From assembly GCA_028689145.1 (NCBI GenBank), contig JAQTWT010000003.1:62001-126000 (forward strand): DNA of 64,000 nucleotides, given 5' to 3'. Under the pieces are notes generated by a model that was not told where the DNA came from, searched no databases, and saw only the letters and a list, made by a program, of their open reading frames with translations. This document shows, in pieces, positions 1 to 9,346 of the stretch. The DNA is from Gallionella sp. Its GTDB lineage: Bacteria; Pseudomonadota; Gammaproteobacteria; Burkholderiales; Gallionellaceae. Position 1 is the first letter of the stretch. Every line of letters starts with the position of its first letter. The position numbers and the translations under genes are program-made.

Positions 1-1157
1 GAGTCTTTTTGCAAAACCCGGCCAAAGGTCTCGATCTGTTTGCGTGCTGTACTGCTCAATGTGCTATCGCTGCGTCCCGGTTGTTTGAATAATTTTCCGG
101 ATATATGCGCGTAAATGCCTTCCGGTTTGTAGCACAGTTGCGCATGATGCGCGGCCGGATGGCGTTCACCGAAACGGGCGCTGATGTCTTCGCACCAGCT
201 TTGATGCAGAAAAGTCAGCAACTCGATGCAATCATTGCTGTTGCAGTGTTCGCACAGACCGATTTGTTGCGGTGTTTGACCCTGCTGCAGCATGATCGTT
301 TTGACGCGCAGCAATTTGCTTAACGGAACCATCGCCAGATAGCGCATGCTGTCGTTGTGGGTCTCAGGCAAAGCCGCCACTTGTTTGGCGGGCTGCAAAC
401 CGCGCGTGCCGGACAAGTCTGCCGCGAGCGGCTGCGCGTCACCTTGGCTGGCGGTATAGCCGCGCTCCACGGTCAGCATGCCGCTCCATTGCGTCAGCCA
501 GCTGTCCAGCAGTTGCAGTTGCGAGCGGTTTAGCTCGGCAGGACGCGCATAGCAGGCCAGCAGGGTTTTGATATAGCTGCCGGCGCAGCTGCTGTGTGGT
601 TGTTTGGTGTTCAGCGGGTCGGGTATTTGGGTCGTTTGCCAACCCCGTTCTTCGGCGAAGGCATACAACTCATGCAGTTGTTGCCATAGTTTGGTATCAA
701 ATTCGTAGCCGGTGCGCAGATGCTCGAAAATTTCCAGCCCGCTATACATCAGACAGCGCTGGCACAGCAAGGCACCGTGCTTTTCAAGTTGTTTGTCGCC
801 GGCAATCAAAGCTTGCAGGCAGCGCTGATAGCCCAAGACCAGAGCCTGCCAGAGTTGCACGATGGCAGCGAACACGATCAATTCGTGTTCGCTCAGCGGC
901 AACGGTTTCGCGATCAGTTTTTTGGCGTAATCGTCCTGTACATAGCCGACGGTTTCGCGCAGCAGTTCCAGGGTGTGCAGGCGCTCCAGACCGCGCATCG
1001 GAAAACGGTTGAGCTGGTTGATTTGGGTGAGCAACAGGCTGTGTGCCAGCTGCAGGTTGGTTAGCTGCAACTGCCCGAGCCATAACGCGCAACCCGCCGC
1101 ATCCTTGAAATGCGGATTGGCGCGGTCGTCGGTCGGTTCGAGCGGAAGTGTAAGCAT
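1..1157 (-). CDS. Unrecognised protein, N-terminal part, cut by the left edge
   Basis: An uninterrupted reading frame runs leftward from an ATG at 1157 to the window edge, giving at least 385 residues. I checked the codon grid by hand and found no in-frame stop. The product is rich in Leu and Gln, has no clear signal peptide or membrane segment, and looks helical. Short Cys pairs are present (GALLCQRCLM around residue 140, and a C-x2-C type CEHCN near residue 295), but no catalytic signature is recognised. The last visible residues include ISGKLFKQPG, which may lead into a further C-terminal domain outside the window. The family is not identified; proteins of this look occur in Betaproteobacteria, which is recollection only. 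The small ORFs on either strand inside it are shadows. Confidence 0.72.
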   Translation of the reverse strand, partial: MLTLPLEPTDDRANPHFKDAAGCALWLGQLQLTNLQLAHSLLLTQINQLNRFPMRGLERLHTLELLRETVGYVQDDYAKKLIAKPLPLSEHELIVFAAIVQLWQALVLGYQRCLQALIAGDKQLEKHGALLCQRCLMYSGLEIFEHLRTGYEFDTKLWQQLHELYAFAEERGWQTTQIPDPLNTKQPHSSCAGSYIKTLLACYARPAELNRSQLQLLDSWLTQWSGMLTVERGYTASQGDAQPLAADLSGTRGLQPAKQVAALPETHNDSMRYLAMVPLSKLLRVKTIMLQQGQTPQQIGLCEHCNSNDCIELLTFLHQSWCEDISARFGERHPAAHHAQLCYKPEGIYAHISGKLFKQPGRSDSTLSSTARKQIETFGRVLQKD

Positions 1158-1231
1158 GGTTTTCAAGTAGGGGAGTGATTTATCACGCCCATTTGCTGTT
1201 GCAATAATCCCAGGTAATCTATTATCTACAA

Positions 1232-1336
1232 CATCCCCTCCCCCTTGCAGGGGGAGGGCTAGGGAGGGGGTAGAAACGTCTACACTTCACCACCTCTACC
1301 CCCATCCTAACCTTCCCCCTGCAAGGGGGAAGGGAC
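1232..1336. repeat. Composite GC-rich palindrome (two nested hairpins)
   Basis: Two hairpins, one made of runs of C and G around a ttgca loop at about 1234-1258 and one around a tgcaa loop at about 1313-1334, are joined by outer arms that also pair (ctagggagggggtag with ctacccccatcct). It fills most of the 236-base gap between two leftward genes. The same C/G-run design recurs at 8051-8141, so it looks like a dispersed extragenic palindrome. It could also stop transcription of the upstream gene. Confidence 0.7.
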
Positions 1337-1393
1337 AATTCGGTTCTAAGGAACCTTTTGGGGTAATAAATCAAAGCGCGATAAATTACTCAC

Positions 1394-4300
1394 CTACAGT
1401 AGAACCCTCTCAATGCCGCCGTTATTTGCCTTTGCTACATAGTCCGCCAACCAGTTCTCACCGAGCAGATACTTGGCCATTTCAACCACGATATAGTCGG
1501 GCGCGGTGTCGCAATCCTCGTTGTAGCGCGACAGCCCCTGATTACAGGCAGGGCAGGAAGTGAGTATTTTGATTTTGCCGGCATAGCCGTCGGCGCGCAG
1601 CGAGTTTACCCCTTTGCGCAGCTCCTCTTCCTTGCGGAAACGCACCTGCGTGGCAATGTGCGGCAGCGTCACGCCGAAGCTGCCCGCTTCGCCGCAGCAG
1701 CGGTCATTGAGCGGTACAGTTACGCCCATCAGCTCGCTTGCCACCTTGAGCGGCTGGTGGGTTTTCATCGGCGAGTGGCACGGGTCGTGAAGCATATAGC
1801 GCAACCCGGTGGGAGTTTGCAGTTTCACGCCTTTTTCCAGCAGGTATTCGTGGATATCCAGCAGGCGGCAGCCGGGAAAGATTTTCTCGAACTGATATTT
1901 CAGCAATTGATCCAGACAGGTGCCGCACGACACGATCACCGTCTTGATGTCGAGATAGTTCAGCGTGTTGGCCACACGGTGGAACAGCACGCGGTTGTCG
2001 GTGGTAATCCGGTTGGCTATGTCGCCTTGCCCGGAGGCATTCTGCGGATAGCCGCAGCACAGGTAACCGGGCGGCAACACGGTGATCGCACCGGCTTCGT
2101 ACAGCATCGCCTGGGTCGCCAGACTGATCTGGCTGAACAGCCGCTCTGAGCCGCAGCCGGGGAAGTAGAACACCGCATCGCTGTCTTCGCCCGATTTATC
2201 CGGGTTGCGGATCACCGGGACGGTATGTTTGTCTTCGATGTCGAGCAAGGCGCGCGCAGTTTTACTGGGCAGGTTGCCAGGCATCGGTTTATTGATGAAG
2301 TGGATCATTTTTGCATGACCCAGCGGCGCAATCAGCGGTGCTGCACCGACGGTAGCCGGCGGCCGTTTAGTCTGGCTTTGCGCCAGACCGAAATGCTTGG
2401 CAACCCGATAGCCGGTACGCTGCGCCTTGTAGCCCCACTCGATCATGGTCTTGCGCACCAGTTTGATGGCGGTCGGGTCGGTGGCATTGAGGAACAGGCC
2501 GGACGCGGTTTTCACCGGATTGAATTTGGTTTTGCCCTGCTTGCGCAGGAAATTGCGCATGGCGACCGACACATCGCCGAAATCGATATTCACCGGACAG
2601 GGCTTCAGGCAGCGGTGGCAGACCGTGCAGTGATCGGCGACATCGCAAAACTCGGCAAAGTGCCGGACGGAAACGCCGCGCCGGGTCTGTTCTTCATACA
2701 GGAACGCCTCGATCAGCAGCGAGGCGGCGAGGATTTTGTTGCGCGGAGAATACAGCAGATTGGCGCGCGGCACATGAGTGCTGCAGACCGGCTTGCACTT
2801 GCCGCAACGCAGGCATTCCTTGATCGAATCGGCGATTTCGCCCAGCTCGCTCTTCTCCATGATCAGGCTTTCCAGCTCCATCAGGTTGAAGCTGGGGGTA
2901 TAGGCGCGTTCCAGATTGCCGCCCTTGAGCAGCTTGCCTTTGTTGAAACGTCCTTCCGGATCGACCTTATACTTGTATGCGGTAAAGGGGTCGATTTCGC
3001 TTGCTTCGAGATAATCCAGTTTGGTGATGCCGATGCCGTGTTCCCCGGAAATCACGCCACCCAGCGCTTTGGCCAGCTGCATGATGCGATCCACCGCACC
3101 GTAGGCCTGTTGCAGCATGGCATAGTCATCGGAGTTCACCGGGATGTTGCTGTGCACGTTGCCGTCGCCCGCGTGCATATGCAGCGCGACGAACACGCGG
3201 CTTTTCAGCACGCTCTGGTGCAATGCGCCGCAACGCTCGAGAATCGGCTGGTAGGTGTTACCGCTGAAAATTTGGCGTAGCGGCTCGCGCACCTCGCGTT
3301 TCCACGAGGCGCGGACGCTGTGGTCTTGCAGGGCGTGGAAAACTGTTGAGTCGCGGGATTGTAGGTCGGGTTTTAACCCGACATCTCGGGCTGAAGCCCG
3401 GCCTACGACAGCATTTAGCTCAGAGCTGGGTTTGTCCAAATTGCCCCGCAGCCATTCCCAGCGCGCGCGAACTTCGGCGAGTAGTTGCTGCACCATCTGT
3501 CTGCGGTTGCCGAGCAGTTCGCTATCGCCGAGTTGCGCGTCGTCTTGGTAATACAGCGGCAGTTCGCCGGCAAAAAATTCGTCCAGCGCATCCAGTAGTT
3601 TGAGTTTGTTGTGCAGTGACAGTTCGATGTTGATACGTTCTATGCCGTCGCAATAGTCTCCCATGCGCGGCAGCGGGATCACCACATCCTCGTTGACCTT
3701 GAACGCGTTGGTATGTTTGGCGATTGCGGCGGTACGGGCGCGATCCAGCCAGAATTTATTGCGCGCCTCGGCGGACACCGCGATAAAACCCTCTCCATCG
3801 CGCAGACCGGCGAGGCGTACGATCTCAGCGGACGCTTGGTCTGCCGCGTCGGCATCGTCGCTCACCACATCGGCGATCAGCACCATCTTCGGCCGGGTGC
3901 CGCGTTTGGCTTTGGTGGCGTAGCCCACCGCTTTCAGATAGCGCTCGTCGAGATGTTCCAGTCCGGCCAGCAATGCAGGCTGGGGTTTGCCGAAATAGCC
4001 GGTTATTTCGATGATCGCGGGCACCGCATCGCGCACCTGACCGAAAAATTCCAGACACACGGTGCGGGTATGCGCATGTTTGCGGTGCAAAATGAAGCGC
4101 GCCGAAGTGATGATGCCGTCGCAGCCTTCCTTCTGGATGCCCGGCAGGCCGGACAGAAACTTGTCGGTGACATCCTTGCCCAGTCCGGCTTTGCGGAACG
4201 CGTTGCCGGGAATGGTGAGCGTTTCCGGCGCGCCATGCGGCGTTTTGCCGTCCGCCTCGAAACGGCTGATGCGAAAGCTGGCGCTGGCGGTATTGTGGAT

Positions 4301-5284
4301 TTTGCCGAGGTTGTGCTCCAGACGCTCGATATTCATCCACAGGCCGTCAGGCGTGACCATTTTCCACGATGCCAGATTGTCCAGCGCGGTGCCCCACAGC
4401 ACCGCTTTTTTGCCGCCCGCGTTCATCGACACGTTGCCGCCGATGCAGCATGCATCGGCCGAGGTCGGGTCGACCGCGAAGACCAGCTTGTTGTTCTCCG
4501 CCGCTTCCATCACGCGCCGCGTCACCACACCGGCACCGCAATGGATGGTGGCATAAGTCTCGCTCAAACCGGGCAGAACCAGATGTTCCACCGCGGAGAG
4601 GGTATCCAGCTTTTCGGTGTTGATGACCGCCGACAGTTTGTCCAGTGGCACCGCGCCGCCGGTGTAACCGGTGCCGCCGCCGCGCGGGATGATGGTCATT
4701 TTGAGTTCGATGCAGGCGCGCACCAGCGGGGCGATTTCCTGCTCGGTGTCGGGGTGCAGCACCACGAACGGGTATTCCACGCGCCAGTCGGTCGCGTCGG
4801 TGACATGGGATACGCGCGCCAGACCGTCAAACTGGATGTTGTCGCGCCGCGTGATGCGCGCCAACACGCGCAGGGCGCGAGTGCGCAACTCCAGGGTGTG
4901 TTCGAATTCGTCGGCAAACTGGTCGACTGCGGCGCTGGCCAGTTCGAGCAGGCGTTTTACTTTCAGATTGGGATTGTTGGTTTCGGTGCCTTCGGCAGCA
5001 CGGCGGCGTTCGTCAATCGCCTTCAGGCGATGGTGCAGCGCGCCGATCAAAGCCTCGCGGCGCTCGCGGTTGGCCAGCAGGTCATCCTGCAGATACGGGT
5101 TGCGCATCAGCACCCAGATGTCGCCCAGCACCTCGTACAGCATTTGCGCGGAACGGCCGGTGCGGCGCTCCTCGCGCAGCGTATTGATGATGTCCCACGC
5201 TTCCGCGCCGAGAATGCGCAGGACAATCTCGCGGTCGGATAACGAGGTGTAGTTATAGGGAATTTCGCGCAAACGTGCCGTCAT
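1394..5284 (-). CDS. Large FAD/Fe-S oxidoreductase (DUF3683, D-lactate dehydrogenase/GlcD-GlpC-like fusion)
   Basis: A 1296-residue fusion. The N-terminal ~140 residues match the DUF3683-type extension. An FAD-binding PCMH domain follows ([15 protein letters not shown] near 200, [13 protein letters not shown] near 285), then the FAD-oxidase C-terminal region with [12 protein letters not shown] and [10 protein letters not shown]. Two 4Fe-4S motifs come next ([11 protein letters not shown] and [12 protein letters not shown]), and then two CCG domains ([16 protein letters not shown] and [17 protein letters not shown]) of the kind that bind non-cubane clusters. It probably oxidises a 2-hydroxy acid such as D-lactate or glycolate and passes electrons to the quinone pool; the substrate is inferred. 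The gene stands alone. It carries an in-frame palindromic repeat (3361-3406), described separately. The long antisense ORFs over it are codon-bias shadows. Confidence 0.93.
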   Translation of the reverse strand: MTARLREIPYNYTSLSDREIVLRILGAEAWDIINTLREERRTGRSAQMLYEVLGDIWVLMRNPYLQDDLLANRERREALIGALHHRLKAIDERRRAAEGTETNNPNLKVKRLLELASAAVDQFADEFEHTLELRTRALRVLARITRRDNIQFDGLARVSHVTDATDWRVEYPFVVLHPDTEQEIAPLVRACIELKMTIIPRGGGTGYTGGAVPLDKLSAVINTEKLDTLSAVEHLVLPGLSETYATIHCGAGVVTRRVMEAAENNKLVFAVDPTSADACCIGGNVSMNAGGKKAVLWGTALDNLASWKMVTPDGLWMNIERLEHNLGKIHNTASASFRISRFEADGKTPHGAPETLTIPGNAFRKAGLGKDVTDKFLSGLPGIQKEGCDGIITSARFILHRKHAHTRTVCLEFFGQVRDAVPAIIEITGYFGKPQPALLAGLEHLDERYLKAVGYATKAKRGTRPKMVLIADVVSDDADAADQASAEIVRLAGLRDGEGFIAVSAEARNKFWLDRARTAAIAKHTNAFKVNEDVVIPLPRMGDYCDGIERINIELSLHNKLKLLDALDEFFAGELPLYYQDDAQLGDSELLGNRRQMVQQLLAEVRARWEWLRGNLDKPSSELNAVVGRASARDVGLKPDLQSRDSTVFHALQDHSVRASWKREVREPLRQIFSGNTYQPILERCGALHQSVLKSRVFVALHMHAGDGNVHSNIPVNSDDYAMLQQAYGAVDRIMQLAKALGGVISGEHGIGITKLDYLEASEIDPFTAYKYKVDPEGRFNKGKLLKGGNLERAYTPSFNLMELESLIMEKSELGEIADSIKECLRCGKCKPVCSTHVPRANLLYSPRNKILAASLLIEAFLYEEQTRRGVSVRHFAEFCDVADHCTVCHRCLKPCPVNIDFGDVSVAMRNFLRKQGKTKFNPVKTASGLFLNATDPTAIKLVRKTMIEWGYKAQRTGYRVAKHFGLAQSQTKRPPATVGAAPLIAPLGHAKMIHFINKPMPGNLPSKTARALLDIEDKHTVPVIRNPDKSGEDSDAVFYFPGCGSERLFSQISLATQAMLYEAGAITVLPPGYLCCGYPQNASGQGDIANRITTDNRVLFHRVANTLNYLDIKTVIVSCGTCLDQLLKYQFEKIFPGCRLLDIHEYLLEKGVKLQTPTGLRYMLHDPCHSPMKTHQPLKVASELMGVTVPLNDRCCGEAGSFGVTLPHIATQVRFRKEEELRKGVNSLRADGYAGKIKILTSCPACNQGLSRYNEDCDTAPDYIVVEMAKYLLGENWLADYVAKANNGGIERVLL
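3361..3406. repeat. REP-like palindrome inserted in frame inside the DUF3683 gene
   Basis: A 46-base palindrome: the outer arms gtaggtcggg and cccggcctac pair, and two inner hairpins (cggg-ttttaa-cccg and cggg-ctgaag-cccg) lie between them. It has the hallmarks of an extragenic palindromic element but lies within coding sequence. On the - strand it encodes about 15 residues (around 627-641, containing [14 protein letters not shown]) without breaking the frame. It sits in a segment between the FAD-oxidase domain motifs. Confidence 0.8.
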
Positions 5285-5365
5285 GGGATTCCTTTTGCAA
5301 GACGCGCATTTTACATCAAGGCATCCCGCAATGCAGCGGGCCGCTGATGCGGATAAAATGGGGCT

Positions 5366-5938
5366 ATGATGAGCAGCGCCTCAGACAATCTGACCGCGCG
5401 GGTGTTTTTTGCGCTGTGGCCGACAGCAGTAGAGCGTGCCCCGTTGGTTACCTGGCAATCACTACTGGAACGCATGTGCGGCGGACGCGCGATGCGCGGC
5501 GAGACGTTGCATGTCACGCTGGTATTTATTGGCGAAGTGCCCGTGTATCGGCTGGAAGCCTTGCAACTGGCGGCGCAGGAAGCCAGCACTGAATGTTTTG
5601 AGTTGTATTTTGACGAGGCGCGCTACTGGGGACATAACCACATTGTCTATGCCGCGCCCCGTCAGTTACCGCGGCAATTGGCACAACTGGTAGGCGCACT
5701 GGAACAGCGGTTGCGCGCGCATCGCTTCAAATTCGACAGTCATCACGCTATAGCACAAGACTATCAGCCGCATGTCACGCTGCTGCGCAACGCCCACTGG
5801 AGCGATACGCCGTTGCCCGCGATGCAGCAGGTATGCTGGCGAAGCAGTGATTTCGCGCTGGTGCAGTCGGTGCAGCGCGATGGGTTGACGGACTATCGGG
5901 TGCTGGCACGTTTCCCTTTGGCTGGCGATGGCGGATAA
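5366..5938 (+). CDS. thpR: RNA 2',3'-cyclic phosphodiesterase
   Basis: A 190-residue 2H phosphoesterase. The two HxT catalytic motifs that define the family are present as LHVTLVFIG near residue 50 and PHVTLLRN near 135. Spacing and total length match the ThpR (LigT) group. The enzyme hydrolyses 2',3'-cyclic phosphate ends of RNA to 2'-phosphates and can ligate tRNA halves in vitro. The N-terminus begins with two adjacent ATGs (5366 and 5369), either usable; FFALWP follows, as is usual for the family. It is divergent from the DUF3683 gene across an 81-base gap and lies 36 bases upstream of the CorA-type gene, probably in the same transcript. The cellular substrate is unknown for most members. 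Confidence 0.92.
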   Translation: MMSSASDNLTARVFFALWPTAVERAPLVTWQSLLERMCGGRAMRGETLHVTLVFIGEVPVYRLEALQLAAQEASTECFELYFDEARYWGHNHIVYAAPRQLPRQLAQLVGALEQRLRAHRFKFDSHHAIAQDYQPHVTLLRNAHWSDTPLPAMQQVCWRSSDFALVQSVQRDGLTDYRVLARFPLAGDGG

Positions 5939-5974
5939 TCGCCATCATTGAAATCTGGTAACCGGGAAGAGCCT

Positions 5975-6925
5975 ATGCTCAATATCTTTACGCTGGAAAA
6001 CGGGCGGCTGGTCAGTATCCAGGCGGATGAGATCGCCGCGCGCAAACCGATTTGGGTAGATGCCATCGCGCCAAGCGAGGAGGAGCGCGAATGGGTGGCC
6101 AAGATTTTCTCCATTATCCTGCCGCAACCGGAGCATTTGCGCGACATCGAGGCAAGCGCACGGTTCTATGAGGAGGATAAGGAGTTGCATGTGCGCTCGG
6201 ATTTCCTGCTCGGCAAGGAAAGCGATTCGCGCAGCGTGCTGGTGGCGTTCGTGCTGGCCGACAATATTCTGTTCAGCGTGCACGACGAGGATCTGCCGGT
6301 ATTCCTGCATTTTCGCCTGCACTCGCATGGCCAGCCGGATGTCGTTGCTGACAGCCTCGATGTACTGATCGACCTATACGGCTCGGACGTAGAATTTTCC
6401 GCTGATGCGCTTGAAGAAGCCTATGCAGACCTTGGCGAGACCAGCGGCACGGTGCTGAACAAGACGCTCAGCGATAAACAGGCCGGTATCGTGCTGGCCA
6501 ACATCGCGCACGCGGAACACCTGAACGGGCGCGTGCGCCGCAACCTGATGGATACGCGCCGCGCGATCTCTTTCTTGATGCGCAGCAGGCTGCTGGCACC
6601 GGAGCAGATGGAAGAGGCGCGCCAGATCATGCAGGACATCGACTCGCTGGACGGGCATACCGCTTTCCTGTTCGACAAGATCAATTTTTTGATGAACACC
6701 ACCGTCGGTTTCATCAATATCAACCAGAACAAGATCGTGCGGCTGTTCTCGGTGGCTGCTGTGGCGTTGCTGCCGCCCACGCTGATCGCTTCCGTCTACG
6801 GGATGAATTTTAAGCACATGCCCGAGCTGGACTGGATCAACGGCTATCCGTTCGCTTTATCGCTGATGCTGACTTCCATCGTGGTGCCGTTCTGGATATT
6901 TCATCGCAAGGGATGGTTGAAATAG
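5975..6925 (+). CDS. corA: CorA-family divalent metal transporter
   Basis: A 316-residue inner-membrane channel of the CorA family, which takes up Mg2+ and in some members Co2+ or Ni2+. The long cytoplasmic N-terminal domain is followed by two C-terminal membrane helices; the pore signature GMN is present as YGMNFKHMPEL just after the first helix (LFSVAAVALLPPTLIASV). I chose the ATG at 5975 because a good ribosome-binding site (gggaagag) lies just upstream; an upstream TTG at 5948 would add nine residues with no such support. The N-terminal start MLNIFTLENGRLV also matches the family. Co-transcription with thpR is likely. Ion specificity cannot be read from the sequence. Confidence 0.92.
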   Translation: MLNIFTLENGRLVSIQADEIAARKPIWVDAIAPSEEEREWVAKIFSIILPQPEHLRDIEASARFYEEDKELHVRSDFLLGKESDSRSVLVAFVLADNILFSVHDEDLPVFLHFRLHSHGQPDVVADSLDVLIDLYGSDVEFSADALEEAYADLGETSGTVLNKTLSDKQAGIVLANIAHAEHLNGRVRRNLMDTRRAISFLMRSRLLAPEQMEEARQIMQDIDSLDGHTAFLFDKINFLMNTTVGFININQNKIVRLFSVAAVALLPPTLIASVYGMNFKHMPELDWINGYPFALSLMLTSIVVPFWIFHRKGWLK

Positions 6926-6997
6926 AGCGCGCCGCGCCTCTGCAACGTTCCAATTTATACCGGATAGCTATTGTATTCACGGTGGTAGAATTGAACC

Positions 6998-8017
6998 ATG
7001 CTCAACGAACGCGCCCAAATCCTGCTCAAGACTCTGGTGGAACGCTACATCAGCGACGGCCAGCCGGTCGGTTCGCGCGCTTTACAGCAATATTCGGGGC
7101 TGGAAGTCAGTTCAGCGACCATCCGCAACGTGATGGCCGATCTGGAAAACATCGGTTTGGTCAGCAGCCCGCATACCTCGGCGGGACGCGTTCCGACCGG
7201 CATGGCATACCGGCTGTTCATCGATACCATGCTGGTGACCAAGCCACTGGACAGCGCGCGGGTGCAACAGATGGAATATCAATTGCAGCCCGACAACCCG
7301 TCGCGCCTGATCGCGCAAGCCTCGAATATGCTTTCCGAGTTGACCCAGTTTGCCGGTGTGGTCGCCACGACCGGACGCAGCGCGATTACCGTGCGCCAGA
7401 TCGAATTCCTGCGTCTCGGCGAGAAGCGCGTGCTGCTGATCATCGTGATGCCAGACGGCGAAGTGGAAAATCGCGTGCTGTTGGTGGAGCGCGATTACAC
7501 TCAATCGCAATTGACCGAGGCGGGCAACTTCCTCAACCAGCATTACATCGGTTGCAGTTTTTCACAGATACGCGACCGGTTGCGCGGGGAGTTGCAACAG
7601 CTGCATCAGGATATGAGTGCATTGATGGCGGCTGCACTGGCGGCGGGCGATGCCGCGCAGGCCAAGCAAGCCGGAGATTATGTCATCAGCGGTGAACACA
7701 ACCTGCTGCATGTGGAAGAATTGTCCACCGACATGACCCGCTTGCGCGGGCTATTTAACTTGTTCGAGAAAAAGACCGAGCTGTTGCAACTGCTCGATGC
7801 CAGCCGCAGGGGGCAGGGCATCCATATCTTTGTCGGTGCCGAATCCGGGTTGGCCTCGCTGGATGAGTGCAGCGTGATCACCGCGCCCTATTCCGCCGAC
7901 GGGAAAGTGATTGGCACACTTGCGGTAGTCGGCCCGAAGCGCATGGACTACGAGCGGGTGATACCGATCGTGGATATTACCGCGCGCTTGCTCGGTAATG
8001 CGCTGTCGCAAAGTTAG
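6998..8017 (+). CDS. hrcA: Heat-inducible transcription repressor HrcA
   Basis: A 339-residue repressor of class I heat-shock genes (groESL, and dnaK in some species), which normally binds the CIRCE operator. An N-terminal winged helix is visible ([40 protein letters not shown]), with the conserved [11 protein letters not shown] segment near residue 58. The rest is the GAF-like dimerisation domain. Length is normal. The ATG at 6998 sits after a short 72-base gap behind corA. I see no CIRCE element (TTAGCACTC-N9-GAGTGCTAA) directly upstream, so autoregulation through a local operator is not supported here. In many Betaproteobacteria hrcA is followed by hemH or nadK, as here. Confidence 0.96.
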   Translation: MLNERAQILLKTLVERYISDGQPVGSRALQQYSGLEVSSATIRNVMADLENIGLVSSPHTSAGRVPTGMAYRLFIDTMLVTKPLDSARVQQMEYQLQPDNPSRLIAQASNMLSELTQFAGVVATTGRSAITVRQIEFLRLGEKRVLLIIVMPDGEVENRVLLVERDYTQSQLTEAGNFLNQHYIGCSFSQIRDRLRGELQQLHQDMSALMAAALAAGDAAQAKQAGDYVISGEHNLLHVEELSTDMTRLRGLFNLFEKKTELLQLLDASRRGQGIHIFVGAESGLASLDECSVITAPYSADGKVIGTLAVVGPKRMDYERVIPIVDITARLLGNALSQS

Positions 8018-8050
8018 GCAAGAATATCGTGACTTTTTATTCCGTTAACG

Positions 8051-8141
8051 CACCCTCTCCCCAGCCCTCTCCCGTGAACGGGAGAGGGGGGTTGGTTCCC
8101 CTCCCCCGCAGGCGGGGGAGGGGCTAGGGGAGAGGGTTGTT
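8051..8141. repeat. Composite GC-rich palindrome between hrcA and hemH
   Basis: It is the same design as 1232-1336: two C-run/G-run hairpins (around a gtgaa loop near 8080 and a gca loop near 8110) enclosed by outer arms accctctccccagccc and ggctaggggagagggt. It fills nearly all of the gap. The arrangement suggests a dispersed extragenic palindrome, possibly also acting as a terminator or mRNA stabiliser between hrcA and hemH. Confidence 0.72.
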
Positions 8142-8159
8142 CAACCACCACCATTACTT

Positions 8160-9248
8160 ATGACCTATCAACCTGAACCATCCTTCACCCACGGCACACC
8201 GGAAAAAACCGGTGTTTTGCTGGTCAATCTGGGCACGCCGGATGCGCCCACACCGGAAGCGGTGCGCCGCTACCTGAAGGAATTTCTGGGTGATCCTCGC
8301 GTGGTGGAGATGCCGCGTGCCATCTGGTGGCTGATCCTTAACGGCATCATTCTCAATACCCGGCCGAAGAAATCCGCCGCCAAATATGCCAAGGTGTGGC
8401 TGAAAGAAGGTTCGCCGCTGCGTGTCTATACCGATAAACAAGCCACGCTGTTGCAGGGCTATCTCAGTCAGCGCACCAAAGCGCCGTTGGTGGTGAAGTA
8501 CGCGATGCGCTACGGCAACCCTTCCGTTGCACAAGTGCTGCACAGGCTCAAAGAGCAGAACTGCCAGCGTATTCTGGTCGTGCCGATGTACCCGCAATAC
8601 GCCGCCAGTACCACCGCTACGGTTTACGACAGCCTGTTCGATGAGTTGAAAAAGATGCGCAATACCCCCGCGTTGCGCTCCGTAAAGCACTTTCATGACC
8701 ATCCCGGCTACATCAAGGCGCTGGCGGGCAGCATCAGCGAATACTGGATGAAGAACGGCAGGCCGGAAAAGCTGTTGATGAGCTTTCACGGCCTGCCGGA
8801 ATACACGCTGAAAAATGGCGATCCCTACCACTGTGAATGTCACAAGACCGGACGTTTGCTGGCTCAGGAGTTGGGTTTGAAGCCGGAGCAATACGCCGTC
8901 AGCTTTCAATCGCGCTTCGGCAAGGCAGAATGGCTGCAACCCTATACCACCGCGACGCTCAAGGAGCTGGGCGGGCAAAAGCTCAAACGCATCGACGTGG
9001 TCTGCCCCGGTTTTGTCGCCGACTGTCTGGAGACACTGGAAGAAATCGCGCTAGAAGGAAAGGAAGATTTTCAGCACGCGGGGGGCGGCGAATATCATTA
9101 CATCCCCTGTCTGAATGATCGCAATGACTGGATACACGCGCTGACCGATCTGGTGCTGGACAACCTGCACGGTTGGCTGATCGAGCCGAATGCGGCGGAA
9201 CTGGAACAAAGCAGGTTGCGCGCTCTGGCACTGGGTGCAAAAAAATAG
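8160..9248 (+). CDS. hemH: Ferrochelatase
   Basis: A 362-residue ferrochelatase, the last enzyme of protohaem synthesis, inserting Fe2+ into protoporphyrin IX. The N-terminus [21 protein letters not shown] is the typical family opening; the metal-binding His lies in [10 protein letters not shown] near residue 205, and the C-terminal Glu-rich segment [16 protein letters not shown] is intact. Length is that of the bacterial enzyme, without an obvious C-terminal Fe-S cluster. The gene starts right behind a palindromic repeat after hrcA. Haem demand fits the several c-type cytochromes and the haem-type sensor in this window, which is inference. Confidence 0.97.
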   Translation: MTYQPEPSFTHGTPEKTGVLLVNLGTPDAPTPEAVRRYLKEFLGDPRVVEMPRAIWWLILNGIILNTRPKKSAAKYAKVWLKEGSPLRVYTDKQATLLQGYLSQRTKAPLVVKYAMRYGNPSVAQVLHRLKEQNCQRILVVPMYPQYAASTTATVYDSLFDELKKMRNTPALRSVKHFHDHPGYIKALAGSISEYWMKNGRPEKLLMSFHGLPEYTLKNGDPYHCECHKTGRLLAQELGLKPEQYAVSFQSRFGKAEWLQPYTTATLKELGGQKLKRIDVVCPGFVADCLETLEEIALEGKEDFQHAGGGEYHYIPCLNDRNDWIHALTDLVLDNLHGWLIEPNAAELEQSRLRALALGAKK

Positions 9249-9346
9249 CCGCACGGCGCGCTGCGCCTTGCGTGAAACCCTCGCTGGGTCTGATATTATG
9301 CGTATACGGGAGCGTATGAGCCGTTGTTTTTATATGAAGGTTTCCC

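Noticed and set aside
2225-5242. Long + strand ORFs (351 and 509 residues) opposite the DUF3683 gene
   Set aside because: They share the codon grid of a clear - strand gene with Fe-S and FAD motifs; GC-rich third positions keep the antisense frame open. Their translations show no recognisable domains.
6926-6997. CIRCE operator in front of hrcA
   Set aside because: No TTAGCACTC/GAGTGCTAA inverted pair is present in the gap.
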